This document shows, piece after piece, positions 52,058-61,399 of a stretch of 64,000 nt of DNA. How positions within the stretch are numbered: the first letter of the stretch is position 1; each line of letters opens with the position of its first letter. The notes under the pieces were generated by a model that was given only the letters and a program-made list of their open reading frames with translations, had not been told where the DNA came from and ran no database searches. Both the position numbers and the translations under genes were made by a program. Source of the DNA: Algoriphagus sp. (GTDB taxonomy: Bacteria; Bacteroidota; Bacteroidia; Cytophagales; Cyclobacteriaceae); assembly GCF_024305035.1 (NCBI RefSeq), contig NZ_JAMWZB010000003.1, positions 144,343 to 208,342 on the forward strand. Direction: 5' to 3'.

Positions 52058-52399
52058 TCAGTCTCTTTTTTTGCCAAGCAGCAGAAAATTGGAAACGACC
52101 ACTTCAGAGATATAGCGCTTGAGGCCATCTTTGTCTGTGAAGTCTCGATGGGTAAGTTTCCCCTCAATGGCGATTTCAGATCCTTTAGTGGTGTATTTTT
52201 CCAGAATTTCGGCATCCTTATTCCAGAGAACAAGGTTGTGCCAGGTGGTTTCTTCCACCTTTTCGCCATTTTTGTTTTTGTAGGTCTCATGGGTGGCCAA
52301 GCTAACCCGACCGACTTTTTTGCCCGTGTCAAAGGTGGTGATTTCAATTTTATCACCGAGGTTTCCGATGAGTTGAACTCTGTTTCTTAAAGCATTCAT
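52058..52399 (-). CDS. ssb: Single-stranded DNA-binding protein
   Basis: MNALRNRVQLIGNLGDKIEI, KNGEKVEETTWHNLVLWNKDAEILEKYTTKGSEIAIEGKLTHRDFTDKDGLKRYISEVVV. Track ORF start at 52561 is probably too far upstream. Confidence 0.93.
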   Translation of the reverse strand: MNALRNRVQLIGNLGDKIEITTFDTGKKVGRVSLATHETYKNKNGEKVEETTWHNLVLWNKDAEILEKYTTKGSEIAIEGKLTHRDFTDKDGLKRYISEVVVSNFLLLGKKRD

Positions 52400-52480
52400 A
52401 CTAACTAGATTAATGTGAGAAATTGATTTTTGTTTTCTGCTTTTGAAAACGCGATGGTCAAAGTTGAGACTGAGCCTAGG

Positions 52481-52530
52481 CAACAGTCGGGTACTAGTCG
52501 ATAGTATCCGATAATAGTCGTTTGCTGTCG
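52481..52530. repeat. Degenerate ~10-nt direct repeats, 5 units
   Basis: AGTCG at 52485, 52496 and 52516, with ATCCG at 52506 and TGTCG at 52526 (steps 11, 10, 10, 10). Confidence 0.6.
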
Positions 52531-52682
52531 GGCAAACCGCCTTCATGTATTTTGAGGGCAAATTTTATCCTTGTTTTTGGGTCGATGGGTATACGTAAAA
52601 ACTTTAGATGCGAGATTTTTACCAACGGTTCTTCCTTTCGTCTACATTTTGAGGATATTAGAGTCTTAACCATTCACCCAAA

Positions 52683-54005
52683 ATGAAAAATTTGCTCATT
52701 ATTATTCTCGGTGTCTTGCTGGGAGTTTCCTGTAAGTCAAAAGATCCTCAGATCGGTCAAACCGAAATCATGAAATGGTCTGGAAATAAAACCGGAGCGA
52801 TTTCCATCACCTTTGATGACGGGATTGTCAATCAGCTGACCATAGCCAAACCGATTTTGGACAGTCTGGATTTACTGGCCACTTTTTATATTATTACCGG
52901 TAAAGTTCCGGGTTCTGGGGAAGGGAAATTTATCGGCAGAGATCCTAATGAAATCATCGAGGAAACAGCTGCTGTGCCGACCGATTCCACTAATTTTTTT
53001 GAACGGGCATCTCTGATTGCTTTTACGGGTACTTCCGAAGCTGAAAACTATCATGCCCAAGCAGGAGCACTTTTTGAGCAGGGGAGAATAGCGGATGCCT
53101 ACAGTCTGATAGATGAAGGCTTTGAGAAAATCCGAAACGGGACCATGCGTGATACCGATGAGGTAGTTTTTCACAATAATTTGGAGGATACAACCACGTG
53201 GGAACAGTACAAATCGTATGCTGCTCAGGGACATGAAATCGCCTCTCATACGGTAACTCATCCGAGGTTGGCCGTGCTAGATGAAGTAAATATGCGATAC
53301 GAGCTGGAGCAGAGTAAAGCTGATTTATTGAAATTTATCGGACCAGAATCCACCTTTACTGCTGAAGGACCCTACGGAACCGAGGATGAGCGAGTGATGG
53401 AAATTGCTCATCAAATCTATCCTGCGCTTCGAAACCGCATGCCTGAGGCTTGGCTTGAGGAAATTAATCGAGGTAGTGAGATGACTCCGGGAGAGACGAA
53501 AAAGGAATATGTGCAGTGGCAACGTGGTCCAGTGACTCGGACCGAAATGGAACGGATGAAAAGTTGGGTAGATACCTTAGGAAATCACGACCATACCTGG
53601 TTGGTTTTGGTATTTCATGGGGTTGAAAATTTAGGATGGGAACCCAAAACACGACAGGAGTTGGTTGAATATTTTTCATTTATTAAATCTCAGGAAGATC
53701 GGGTTTGGGTAGCTCCTTTTCGCGAAGTGACCAAGTACCTTCGCCAGCGAAAGGGAACTGAAGTAGTAACCGAACTTAACGAAACTCAAATTCAGATTCG
53801 GTTCAAATCTGATCTTGATCCCTCAATCTATCAAGTGCCTTTGACCCTTAAAACCTATCTTCCCAACGAATGGGATCAGCCGAAAATCAATCAGGGAGGG
53901 GAAAAAATTGAATTTCAAAGAAGCCAGGATGAAAAAGGGGATTTTATTCTGTATGAAGCATTTTTAGGCAAAGGGGAAATTGTAATCAAGGAGGGAGGGG
54001 ATTAA
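52683..54005 (+). CDS. Polysaccharide deacetylase family protein (lipoprotein)
   Basis: Lipobox LLGVSCKS; GAISITFDDGIVNQLTIAKPILDSL; HEIASHTVTHPRLA. Confidence 0.9.
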   Translation: MKNLLIIILGVLLGVSCKSKDPQIGQTEIMKWSGNKTGAISITFDDGIVNQLTIAKPILDSLDLLATFYIITGKVPGSGEGKFIGRDPNEIIEETAAVPTDSTNFFERASLIAFTGTSEAENYHAQAGALFEQGRIADAYSLIDEGFEKIRNGTMRDTDEVVFHNNLEDTTTWEQYKSYAAQGHEIASHTVTHPRLAVLDEVNMRYELEQSKADLLKFIGPESTFTAEGPYGTEDERVMEIAHQIYPALRNRMPEAWLEEINRGSEMTPGETKKEYVQWQRGPVTRTEMERMKSWVDTLGNHDHTWLVLVFHGVENLGWEPKTRQELVEYFSFIKSQEDRVWVAPFREVTKYLRQRKGTEVVTELNETQIQIRFKSDLDPSIYQVPLTLKTYLPNEWDQPKINQGGEKIEFQRSQDEKGDFILYEAFLGKGEIVIKEGGD

Positions 54006-54136
54006 GAGAATTTCCCTATACGCTCAACCCAAATCGACCCGAAGGAACCTCAGATTTTGGAACTGTAAATAGGAAGATAAAGCGTAACTATATAAATTAG
54101 GTTAAACGTTGATGGGAATGGCTAAGTAAAAGGAAG

Positions 54137-54394
54137 ATGGAGCAATCGTATTATCAGAAAAATAAAGAAAAGATCCTCAAACGCATGAAAGAGCGGTATC
54201 AGGAGGATAAAGCGTTTCGCAATAAAGCGCAACAAGTCTACCGTGAGCGCTATCAATCCGATCCGGATTACCGAGAAAAAACATTGGAGCGGGCAAAAAG
54301 TCGATACCATACTGATGAAAAATATCGGCAGGCAACGATCGATCGGGCAAAATTGAGACATCAAAAATTGAAACAAACTAAAAAGGATAACTAA
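54137..54394 (+). CDS. Small highly charged repeat protein (85 aa)
   Basis: Repeats of ~18-19 aa: ERYQEDKAFRNKAQQVYR / ERYQSDPDYREKTLERAKS / RYHTDEKYRQATIDRAKL. Confidence 0.6.
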   Translation: MEQSYYQKNKEKILKRMKERYQEDKAFRNKAQQVYRERYQSDPDYREKTLERAKSRYHTDEKYRQATIDRAKLRHQKLKQTKKDN

Positions 54395-54441
54395 TTCCCA
54401 GCGTTCGTAAGCCCCTTAACTGATCGTTATTTTCCTTCAAA

Positions 54442-54822
54442 ATGGAAACGCCTTCTAAAATTCCGCCCCTAGTTAACGCGTATATTTTTAAACTGGAGGA
54501 GCCTGCCAAATCCAAAATTTTGGAGCTCCGAACAGTTTTGAAAAGTATCGCGCCCAATGCTTCAGAGTTATTAAAATGGGGAAAGCCGGTTTTTCAATCC
54601 ACCACAATTTTGTTTGCCTATGCGGCTCATCGCCATTAGTTAAGTTTTGTGCCGACTTCTCCGGCAATTCTTCCATTTTTAGAGGAGTTAGATGGGTTTG
54701 TGCTTAAAAAAGATTCCATTCAGTTTCGGTATGATCAAGCATTACCTAGGGAATTAATCAAAAAGATAGCTGCCTATCGGAAAAGGGATGTGGAAAGGAA
54801 TGGAGCTAAATGGAAGTATTGA
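54442..54822 (+). pseudogene. DUF1801-like protein interrupted by an in-frame TAG (54637-54639)
   Basis: METPSKIPPLVNAYIFKLEEPAKSKILELRTVLKSIAPNASELLKWGKPVF...FAYAAHRH* continues in the same frame as LSFVPTSPAILPFLEELDGFVLKKDSIQFRYDQALPRELIKKIAAYRKRDVERNGAKWKY*. Confidence 0.75.
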
Positions 54823-54982
54823 GGAGGGACATTTTTTTTCGGAATTGAGTGCTAGCTTCTTTTTTAATTTATTGATTTTCATTATATTAGACTTGATGTG
54901 TGGTTGATGGGAGTAGCCTGAACTTGGGTGTCCCTGAATTCTGGTGGAAATAATTTTCGTTTACAAAAATTCACCTTTCCTG

Positions 54983-55432
54983 ATGTCAACTTCCGAGCTC
55001 TCATTTCGTCAATCCGATCGGCTGGTGTTTCTGGGCATATTTCTAGTGACACTTGGACTTGTAGTTGGTCTGATCATTCCTTTTTTTGCCAATCCACGCA
55101 TGGGACTTTCCAGTCATTTGGAGGGGATTATGAACGGAATCTTTTTGGTGATTTTAGGATTAATTTGGCCTAGGGTAAAGCTGTCTAAAAAGTGGATGAC
55201 CCTAACTTTTTGGCTTGCGGTCTATGGTTCATTTGCCAATTGGTTTGGGGTTCTTCTTGCGGCTATTTTCAATGCTGGAGGACAGCTGACGGTGGCTGCA
55301 CAAGGGAAAAAAGGATCAGACCTGGCTGAACTGAGTGTTAACTTTTTTCTAGTTACGCTGACGCTGGCTATGCTGTTGGTTTGTACGGTACTCTTAGTGG
55401 GATTGTGGCACGGAAGACATCGGTCATTTTAA
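54983..55432 (+). CDS. Small membrane protein, possibly hydroxylaminobenzene-mutase-like
   Basis: About four TM segments; LGIFLVTLGLVVGLIIPFFANPRMGLSSHLEGIMNGIFLVILGLIWPRVKLS. Confidence 0.65.
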   Translation: MSTSELSFRQSDRLVFLGIFLVTLGLVVGLIIPFFANPRMGLSSHLEGIMNGIFLVILGLIWPRVKLSKKWMTLTFWLAVYGSFANWFGVLLAAIFNAGGQLTVAAQGKKGSDLAELSVNFFLVTLTLAMLLVCTVLLVGLWHGRHRSF

Positions 55433-55538
55433 GGGATTCCGGAGGCCAAAAATTGGGATTTCCACTACTAATTTTAGCTTTGCTTTCTTTGAAATGACTA
55501 AATTTAACATTTAGAAACCTTATTTAACCACAACTTCT

Positions 55539-56090
55539 ATGGACGCAGCTACTCAAACGATGATAGCCAATTTGGAGAAAAATACCGGGAAAAATCTTGA
55601 GTATTGGATCAAACTGGTGAAAGATCAGAATTTTTCGAAGCACAAGGAAATGATCGATTGGCTGAAACAATCCCATGGCCTGACTTATGGTTTTGCTAAC
55701 CTGATTGCTCATAAATCCAAAGGAAGTGACGCGGGGTCTGTGGATGATCAAGCGGAATTAATTAAAAAACAATATCAAGGTAAGGAGCATCTCAAGGCCA
55801 TCTATGATTATTTGATAGTTAAAATCAAGGCTTTTGGAGCCGATGTGGAAATTGCCCCAAAGGTATCCTATGTAAGCCTTCGGCGTAAGAAACAGTTTGC
55901 CATGCTTAGCCCAGCGACAAAAACCCGATTTGAGATTGGGTTAAATTTAAAAGGAATTGAGGCAACTGATCGCCTTTTAGCTGAGAAACCCAAGGGAATG
56001 TGTTCTCATAAAATTCAGCTTTCCGAACTTAATCAAATTGATGAAGAAGTCTTGAAATGGCTTCAGTTGGCGTACCAAAAGGCAGGATAA
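55539..56090 (+). CDS. DUF4287 / DUF5655 domain-containing protein
   Basis: MIANLEKNTGKNLEYWIKLVKDQNFSKHKEMIDWLKQSHGLTYGFANLIAHKS; C-terminal YVSLRRKKQFAMLSPATKTRFEIGLNLK. Confidence 0.85.
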   Translation: MDAATQTMIANLEKNTGKNLEYWIKLVKDQNFSKHKEMIDWLKQSHGLTYGFANLIAHKSKGSDAGSVDDQAELIKKQYQGKEHLKAIYDYLIVKIKAFGADVEIAPKVSYVSLRRKKQFAMLSPATKTRFEIGLNLKGIEATDRLLAEKPKGMCSHKIQLSELNQIDEEVLKWLQLAYQKAG

Positions 56091-56091
56091 A

Positions 56092-56571
56092 ATGTTGGAA
56101 GAAAAATTAACGTTGATCGAAACGATTCCCAGCTTTGAGGTGATTGGCTTGAAACTCCCTTTCAAAACTCAAAACCGGAACGGCCAATCCAATCGCGATG
56201 GAGGGCAACTTTGGCAGAAATTTGAACAGGAACAAGTGGCCTCCAAAATCCCCAGAAAGTTAAGTGAGGATATTTTTGCCGTTTATTTTGACTATGAAGG
56301 AAATCATACAGACCCATTTTCTTACTTTGTAGGTTGCCAGGTAGTGCCAGGTTCACCGATGCCTGAGGGGCTTGATCGATTGATTATTCCTGCACAAACC
56401 TACCAGAAAATAAGGGTAAGGGGACCGATGCCTGATTGCATCTCAGGGTTTTGGAGAGAAGTATGGAAGTCCAAGATTCCTCGAGCCTATCGGGTAGACT
56501 TTGAACGGTATGGGGAGAAAAGTAAGAACTGGGATTTGGCTGAAATTGAGGTGTTTCTATCCATAAACTAA
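56092..56571 (+). CDS. GyrI-like / effector-binding domain protein
   Basis: VYFDYEGNHTDPFSYFVGCQVV...IIPAQTYQKIRVRGPMPDCISGFWREVW. Confidence 0.85.
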   Translation: MLEEKLTLIETIPSFEVIGLKLPFKTQNRNGQSNRDGGQLWQKFEQEQVASKIPRKLSEDIFAVYFDYEGNHTDPFSYFVGCQVVPGSPMPEGLDRLIIPAQTYQKIRVRGPMPDCISGFWREVWKSKIPRAYRVDFERYGEKSKNWDLAEIEVFLSIN

Positions 56572-56575
56572 TCTA

Positions 56576-57127
56576 ATGAGTAATTTTAAACTACAAGAAA
56601 GCGAACTGATCGCTTTGCTTCGATTTCGTTTTGAGGAAAACAAAACTCATTACGCAGATTTTTCCTGGGATGCAGTTGAAAGAAAATTAGGGAGCCAACC
56701 CGAAAAGTTACAAACCCTTCTTTACATGGAAGAATCGGGTGGTGAGCCTGCTATTCTTACCTATGACAAGGTAAATGATACCTTTGATTTTTATGATTGT
56801 AGTCCGGAAAGCCCAAAGGGGAGGAGGAGTGTCTGTTATGATCTGGAGGCTCGGGTGAACCGCAAGAAATTTCCGCCCGATCATTCTGCAGAGGAACTAG
56901 CCCAAAGATGGGGTGGAAGATTATTGAGTGAAGAGCAATACCAATTCTTGCAGCAATTCGGTGAGTTTGATCTTAAAACATCTTCTTGGCTAAAAACACC
57001 CGACTCAATTCGGAAACTTGGCGGAGCACTTTTTGGAGACCGAAGGTTTGGGCGAGTATTCACTTACCACAATGGGGCAGATTCCTACTATGGAGCCAGA
57101 GGGTTTCGCATGATGTTAAAACTGTAA
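56576..57127 (+). CDS. DUF4256 domain-containing protein
   Basis: LIALLRFRFEENKTHYADFSWDAVERKL...YDCSPESPKGRRSVCYDLEA...DRRFGRVFTYHNGADSYYGARGFR. Confidence 0.85.
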   Translation: MSNFKLQESELIALLRFRFEENKTHYADFSWDAVERKLGSQPEKLQTLLYMEESGGEPAILTYDKVNDTFDFYDCSPESPKGRRSVCYDLEARVNRKKFPPDHSAEELAQRWGGRLLSEEQYQFLQQFGEFDLKTSSWLKTPDSIRKLGGALFGDRRFGRVFTYHNGADSYYGARGFRMMLKL

Positions 57128-57215
57128 TTTTTTCTACTTCCCAAGAAGGTGAAAAACGTGAGCTTGATCAAACCCCCATGCAGTTGGTTAATTTGAGTGT
57201 TGTGTTGTTATCAGC

Positions 57216-57908
57216 TTACATTTTTCGAATTAAATCGGCAGCTTGGGTGATATTTTCCACAGAATTAAACCGTTCATGACTGACTTCATGTTGGATTTCC
57301 TCGTGTGCCCAGGTAATATGAAAGGGAATATGAATCGCATGTCCCCCAAGCTCAAGTACCGGGAGAATATCGGATTTTAAACTGTTGCCAAGCATCACAA
57401 ATTTCTCAGGAGCAACATCCAAATGTTGAATTAGCTTTGCAAAATCATCCACCCGCTTTTCACTCATGATTTCGATATGATGAAAATACTGTTCGAGTCC
57501 CGATTTTTTGAGCTTTCGCTCCTGGTCGACCAAGTCTCCTTTGGTGGCTAAGACCATCCGATAATCCCCGTTCAGTTTTTGGAGGACTTCTTCAACGCCC
57601 GGTAAAAGATCTACTGGTTTTTCGAGCATTTCTTGCCCGATTCCTATGATTTTTTCGATTAAGGAAATCGGAATTTTCTTGTCTGAAACCCGAAGGGCTG
57701 TTTCGATCATCGAAAGCATAAATCCTTTAATTCCATACCCATAAAGCTTTAAATTGCTAATTTCGGTATGGTAAAGTTCCTTCATAATGGCATGCGAGGG
57801 CATGAAATCTTCCAGTAGTGAAGAGAATTTTTCTTCCGCTTCACGAAAAAAAGGTTCATTGACCCAGAGCGTATCATCGGCATCAAAGGCAATTACTTGG
57901 ATTGACAT
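57216..57908 (-). CDS. HAD family hydrolase
   Basis: VIAFDADDTLWVNEP, MVLATKGD, FVMLGNSLKSDILPVLELGGHAIHIP. Confidence 0.9.
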   Translation of the reverse strand: MSIQVIAFDADDTLWVNEPFFREAEEKFSSLLEDFMPSHAIMKELYHTEISNLKLYGYGIKGFMLSMIETALRVSDKKIPISLIEKIIGIGQEMLEKPVDLLPGVEEVLQKLNGDYRMVLATKGDLVDQERKLKKSGLEQYFHHIEIMSEKRVDDFAKLIQHLDVAPEKFVMLGNSLKSDILPVLELGGHAIHIPFHITWAHEEIQHEVSHERFNSVENITQAADLIRKM

Positions 57909-58823
57909 TTATTCTAAATTTTTGATCCAGTCTAACACTACTTCAGTCCAGTTTTCTACTGCACCCCGATTTCTTCCAAAAGCGAAGCCATGTCCACCTT
58001 TGGGATAAATATGAAGCGAAGCCTTCACTCCAGCGGAATGAAGTGCTTGGTAATAGAATAGGCTGTTTTCAATCGGGACGGCCTGGTCATCTTGGGCATG
58101 AACCAGGAAAGTAGGCGGTGTGTTTTCATTCACATTCAATTCATTGGAAAAGCGAGTGACCAAACCTTGTGTTGGATTTTCACCGATCAAGTTTTTCTTT
58201 GACCCTTGGTGAGTGATTCTTTCCGAAAAGCTGGTTACCGGATAGACCAATATCGAAAAATCCGGTCTGGCACTGAGCTGATCGATGGGGTCGTTTTCTC
58301 GCTCCAGCTCATAATCAAACTGGGTGCTCAAGGTAGAGGCTAAATGACCGCCGGCCGAAAAACCCATAACCCCGATTTGCTTTGGGTCGATATTCCAATT
58401 CGCTGCATGATGACGAACCAATCTCATTGCACGCTGTGCATCCAGTAGCGGAACTTCTTTGGGATCTGTCAATGATTTGGAAATCGGAAGACGGTATTTG
58501 ACGACTATTCCTGCAATCCCTTGTGAGTTGAGCCATTTGGCAAAGTCCGTTCCTTCCCAGTCGTAGGCCAAAATCCCATACCCACCCCCTGGAAATATCA
58601 AAACTGCTTGCTGGGTTGCCACTTGGGCAGTGGGAAGAAATACCTCCATTAGGGGTACTTGTACATTCGAAATGCGAAGAATACCTTCCTGTACTGCTTC
58701 TTCTTGTAAATTCATTTCTTTTTGAAGTGGAGGTGTGCCGGGCCAAAGGTTTAGCCTATGGTTTTGGGCAAAGCTCAGACTATGGAAACAACACAAGATT
58801 GCTATGAATAAAGATTTTTTCAT
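57909..58823 (-). CDS. Secreted alpha/beta hydrolase (acetylesterase-like)
   Basis: Signal peptide; IFPGGGYGILAYDWEG, IGVMGFSAGGHLASTLS, PTFLVHAQDDQAVPIENSL, PKGGHGFAFG. Start MKKSLFIA at 58823. Confidence 0.88.
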   Translation of the reverse strand: MKKSLFIAILCCFHSLSFAQNHRLNLWPGTPPLQKEMNLQEEAVQEGILRISNVQVPLMEVFLPTAQVATQQAVLIFPGGGYGILAYDWEGTDFAKWLNSQGIAGIVVKYRLPISKSLTDPKEVPLLDAQRAMRLVRHHAANWNIDPKQIGVMGFSAGGHLASTLSTQFDYELERENDPIDQLSARPDFSILVYPVTSFSERITHQGSKKNLIGENPTQGLVTRFSNELNVNENTPPTFLVHAQDDQAVPIENSLFYYQALHSAGVKASLHIYPKGGHGFAFGRNRGAVENWTEVVLDWIKNLE

Positions 58824-58970
58824 GATCAGCAAGTTTTTAAATTGATGGGGCTGGATTAGGATCTTGCCAAGAAACGATTTTAAAAAAAAGAATCGCATAA
58901 ATACCTTATAAATTCAACTATTTCTTCATGGAATGATCTCTTTTCCCAGTGACTTGTTTTACAACGTCCA

Positions 58971-59321
58971 TCAGGGTAGATTCTTTTCTGCTTTATATTC
59001 AAAGATCTGCTCAGTCAAGGCCCAGCGCCAAGTTGGAGGAGTACCGGGTAAATGGGTTTGAAACTGACCCAGAAACTTTTCCCATTCCTGAACTTTAGGA
59101 TTGGCGAGATCTAGTTTGGCTTTTTTCTCAAAATTGAATTCGTCGGTGGTATTGATCAACATTGTCAGACGATTTTGCCAGCGATAAATGCTCATGTTGA
59201 GTATTCCGCTGACGCGGATACTTTCCAAAATTTCCGGTGACACGTTTCGATGACAAGTTACATAGGCCTCAATTGCCTCGGGTTCATTTTTTAAATCACA
59301 GATCAAAACAAATGTTTGCAT
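58971..59321 (-). CDS. L-rhamnose/L-fucose mutarotase family protein
   Basis: LKNEPEAIEAYVTCHRNVSPEILESIRVSGILNMSIYRWQNRLTMLINT; next to fucP. Confidence 0.88.
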   Translation of the reverse strand: MQTFVLICDLKNEPEAIEAYVTCHRNVSPEILESIRVSGILNMSIYRWQNRLTMLINTTDEFNFEKKAKLDLANPKVQEWEKFLGQFQTHLPGTPPTWRWALTEQIFEYKAEKNLP

Positions 59322-59324
59322 GGC

Positions 59325-60638
59325 CTAAGGGGTGTTTTGAGTTTTTGATCTGATCGAAAATAGCCAAACGAAAAAGAAACAAATAAACGGAAGAATAAAA
59401 GAAAACTTGACTTCGGACACTCCAAGTATCCTCAAATCGGTATATCCACTTCCGCCCCAATCCAGGATCATGCCCTGTAAAGTCGGCATAATTGCACCAC
59501 CAACGATGGCCATAACCAAAAAGGCCGCGGCAAATTTCGAATCTTCACCCAACCCCTCGAGCGCCATGCCATAGATGGTCGGAAACATCAAAGACATTGC
59601 AAAACTTATTGCCACTAAGCTGTAAAGCCCCAGCATTCCAGGAAGGAAAATAGCTCCCAGGGTAAAGAGCATGGCCAAAACTGAAAAAATCCCCAGTAAT
59701 CTTGCTGCAAAAACAACTCGAAGGAGTGCAGTACAAACCCATCTCCCGATTAAAAACACAAGTAAGGCAGCATAGCCATAGTTTACCGCAGACACATTAT
59801 CGATTTGGATTGCTTCGGCATATTGATAAATGTAAGTCCAGACCATGATCTGAGCTCCCACATAAACTAACTGAGCTAGTGTTCCTTCAACAAAATTTCG
59901 ATTTGAAAAAAGGCGCTTCATGGTTGGTCCAAAGTCAATTTTGCCCGTTTTGTCTTTGCTTTCCGGCATATTGACCCAGGCGATCACCACCATTACCCCG
60001 ATCACCACTACTCCCAATAGAACATATGGGTTTCGGATGACCATGAGGTCATTGGTTCGGATAAAGGCCTTGGCTGACTCGTCTAAGGAAGCATAGGCCA
60101 ACCTGCCATTTTCATCGGTGGTGTTGGATTGGAGTGCGTTGAGAATAAATTGTTTGGCTACAAATAAGCCAGCCAAGGCCCCCATAGGGTTGAAAGCTTG
60201 GGCTAAATTAAGTCGCTGAGTGGCTGTTTGCTCGGGTCCCATGGACAGGATGTAGGGATTGGCTGTCGTTTCCAAAAAAGCTAGACCAAAAGTCAAAATG
60301 TAAAGGGAAGCCAGAAAGAACCCATAGCTTTCCCAAGAAGCTGCAGGGTAAAACAATAAAGCTCCGAAAGCATATAAACCCAGGCCTAAAAGAACGCCTG
60401 TTTTGTAAGAATATTTCTTGATAAAAAATGCTGCAGGTAGGGCCATGGTAAAATAGCCTCCGTAAAAGGCTAGCTGAACGAAGGAGGCTTGAACATTATT
60501 TAGTTCCAAAACCCGCTTGAAGGCTGCGACCATGGGGTTAGTAATGTCATTGGCGAACCCCCAAAGTGCAAAAAGCGAGGTAATCAACATAAATGGTATC
60601 AGTAGCTTTTTGGGTACTATTGGGACCTTTGTTTTCAT
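59325..60638 (-). CDS. fucP: L-fucose:H+ symporter permease
   Basis: MFS, ALWGFANDITNPMVAAFKRVLELNNVQASFVQLAFYGGYFTMALPAAFFIKKYSYKTGVLLGLGLYAFGALLF. Confidence 0.93.
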   Translation of the reverse strand: MKTKVPIVPKKLLIPFMLITSLFALWGFANDITNPMVAAFKRVLELNNVQASFVQLAFYGGYFTMALPAAFFIKKYSYKTGVLLGLGLYAFGALLFYPAASWESYGFFLASLYILTFGLAFLETTANPYILSMGPEQTATQRLNLAQAFNPMGALAGLFVAKQFILNALQSNTTDENGRLAYASLDESAKAFIRTNDLMVIRNPYVLLGVVVIGVMVVIAWVNMPESKDKTGKIDFGPTMKRLFSNRNFVEGTLAQLVYVGAQIMVWTYIYQYAEAIQIDNVSAVNYGYAALLVFLIGRWVCTALLRVVFAARLLGIFSVLAMLFTLGAIFLPGMLGLYSLVAISFAMSLMFPTIYGMALEGLGEDSKFAAAFLVMAIVGGAIMPTLQGMILDWGGSGYTDLRILGVSEVKFSFILPFICFFFVWLFSIRSKTQNTP

Positions 60639-61399
60639 AGTGCTCGGTCAAGATGAGTGTAGCCACCATCCACAAACAACTGTTGACCAGTGATGTGAGA
60701 TGCTTTTTCTGAGAGGAGAAAAACAACCATATTTGCGATTTCCTGCGGAGTAGTCATTCGTTTTCCCAGAGGAATCCTATGGGTGATTTCATTTAGTTTT
60801 TCTTCAGGTTGTGAGAAAGAATTCAGCCAGTTTTCATATAAAGGAGTAAATACTTCAGCAGGGATTACTGCATTGACCCGGATTTGGTAGGGGAGAAGTT
60901 CTGCTGCCCATTCCCGAGTGAGTGCGAGTTGAGCGCCTTTCGCAGCTACGTAGCCAGAGGTCCCCCCTTGGCCCGTTATGGCCGTTTTCGATGAAATATT
61001 GACGATGCTTCCTTTGGATTTTTTCAAATATGGAAGGGAAAAATGCGCCAATTCATAATAATGCATCAGGTTTTTTTGAACCGACCGGGCAAAAGCTTCG
61101 GGGTTTCCCTGTTCCAAACCTACTCGGTCATTGGTTCCGGCATTATTGACCAATCCATCAATTCGGCCAAAAGTAGAAAAAGCATGATTTACAGCGCTTT
61201 CCGAATCTGCAGGTGTTTCAAGACGAAGGGGGATATGAAGACCGCATCCTTTTCCCAAAACTAATTTGCCTACTTCCTTGGAAGGATCGATGATGACCGG
61301 AATGGCACCTTCCAGTTGAAGCGTTTCAGAAATAGCCCTGCCGATGCCCTTGGCACCACCGGAAATGAGGAATACTTTATTCTTGAGTGAAAGGTCCAT
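60635..61399 (-). CDS. SDR family oxidoreductase (candidate L-fucose dehydrogenase)
   Basis: FLISGGAKGIGRAIS, LVNNAGTND, SGYVAAKGAQLALTREWAAEL, TGQQLFVDGGYTHLD; fucose operon context. Confidence 0.85.
   Translation of the reverse strand: MDLSLKNKVFLISGGAKGIGRAISETLQLEGAIPVIIDPSKEVGKLVLGKGCGLHIPLRLETPADSESAVNHAFSTFGRIDGLVNNAGTNDRVGLEQGNPEAFARSVQKNLMHYYELAHFSLPYLKKSKGSIVNISSKTAITGQGGTSGYVAAKGAQLALTREWAAELLPYQIRVNAVIPAEVFTPLYENWLNSFSQPEEKLNEITHRIPLGKRMTTPQEIANMVVFLLSEKASHITGQQLFVDGGYTHLDRAL

Noticed and set aside
58315-58746. 143-aa minus-strand ORF overlapping the acetylesterase-like gene
   Set aside because: Same-strand alternate frame of a well-supported alpha/beta hydrolase; Ser/Arg-rich with no domain.
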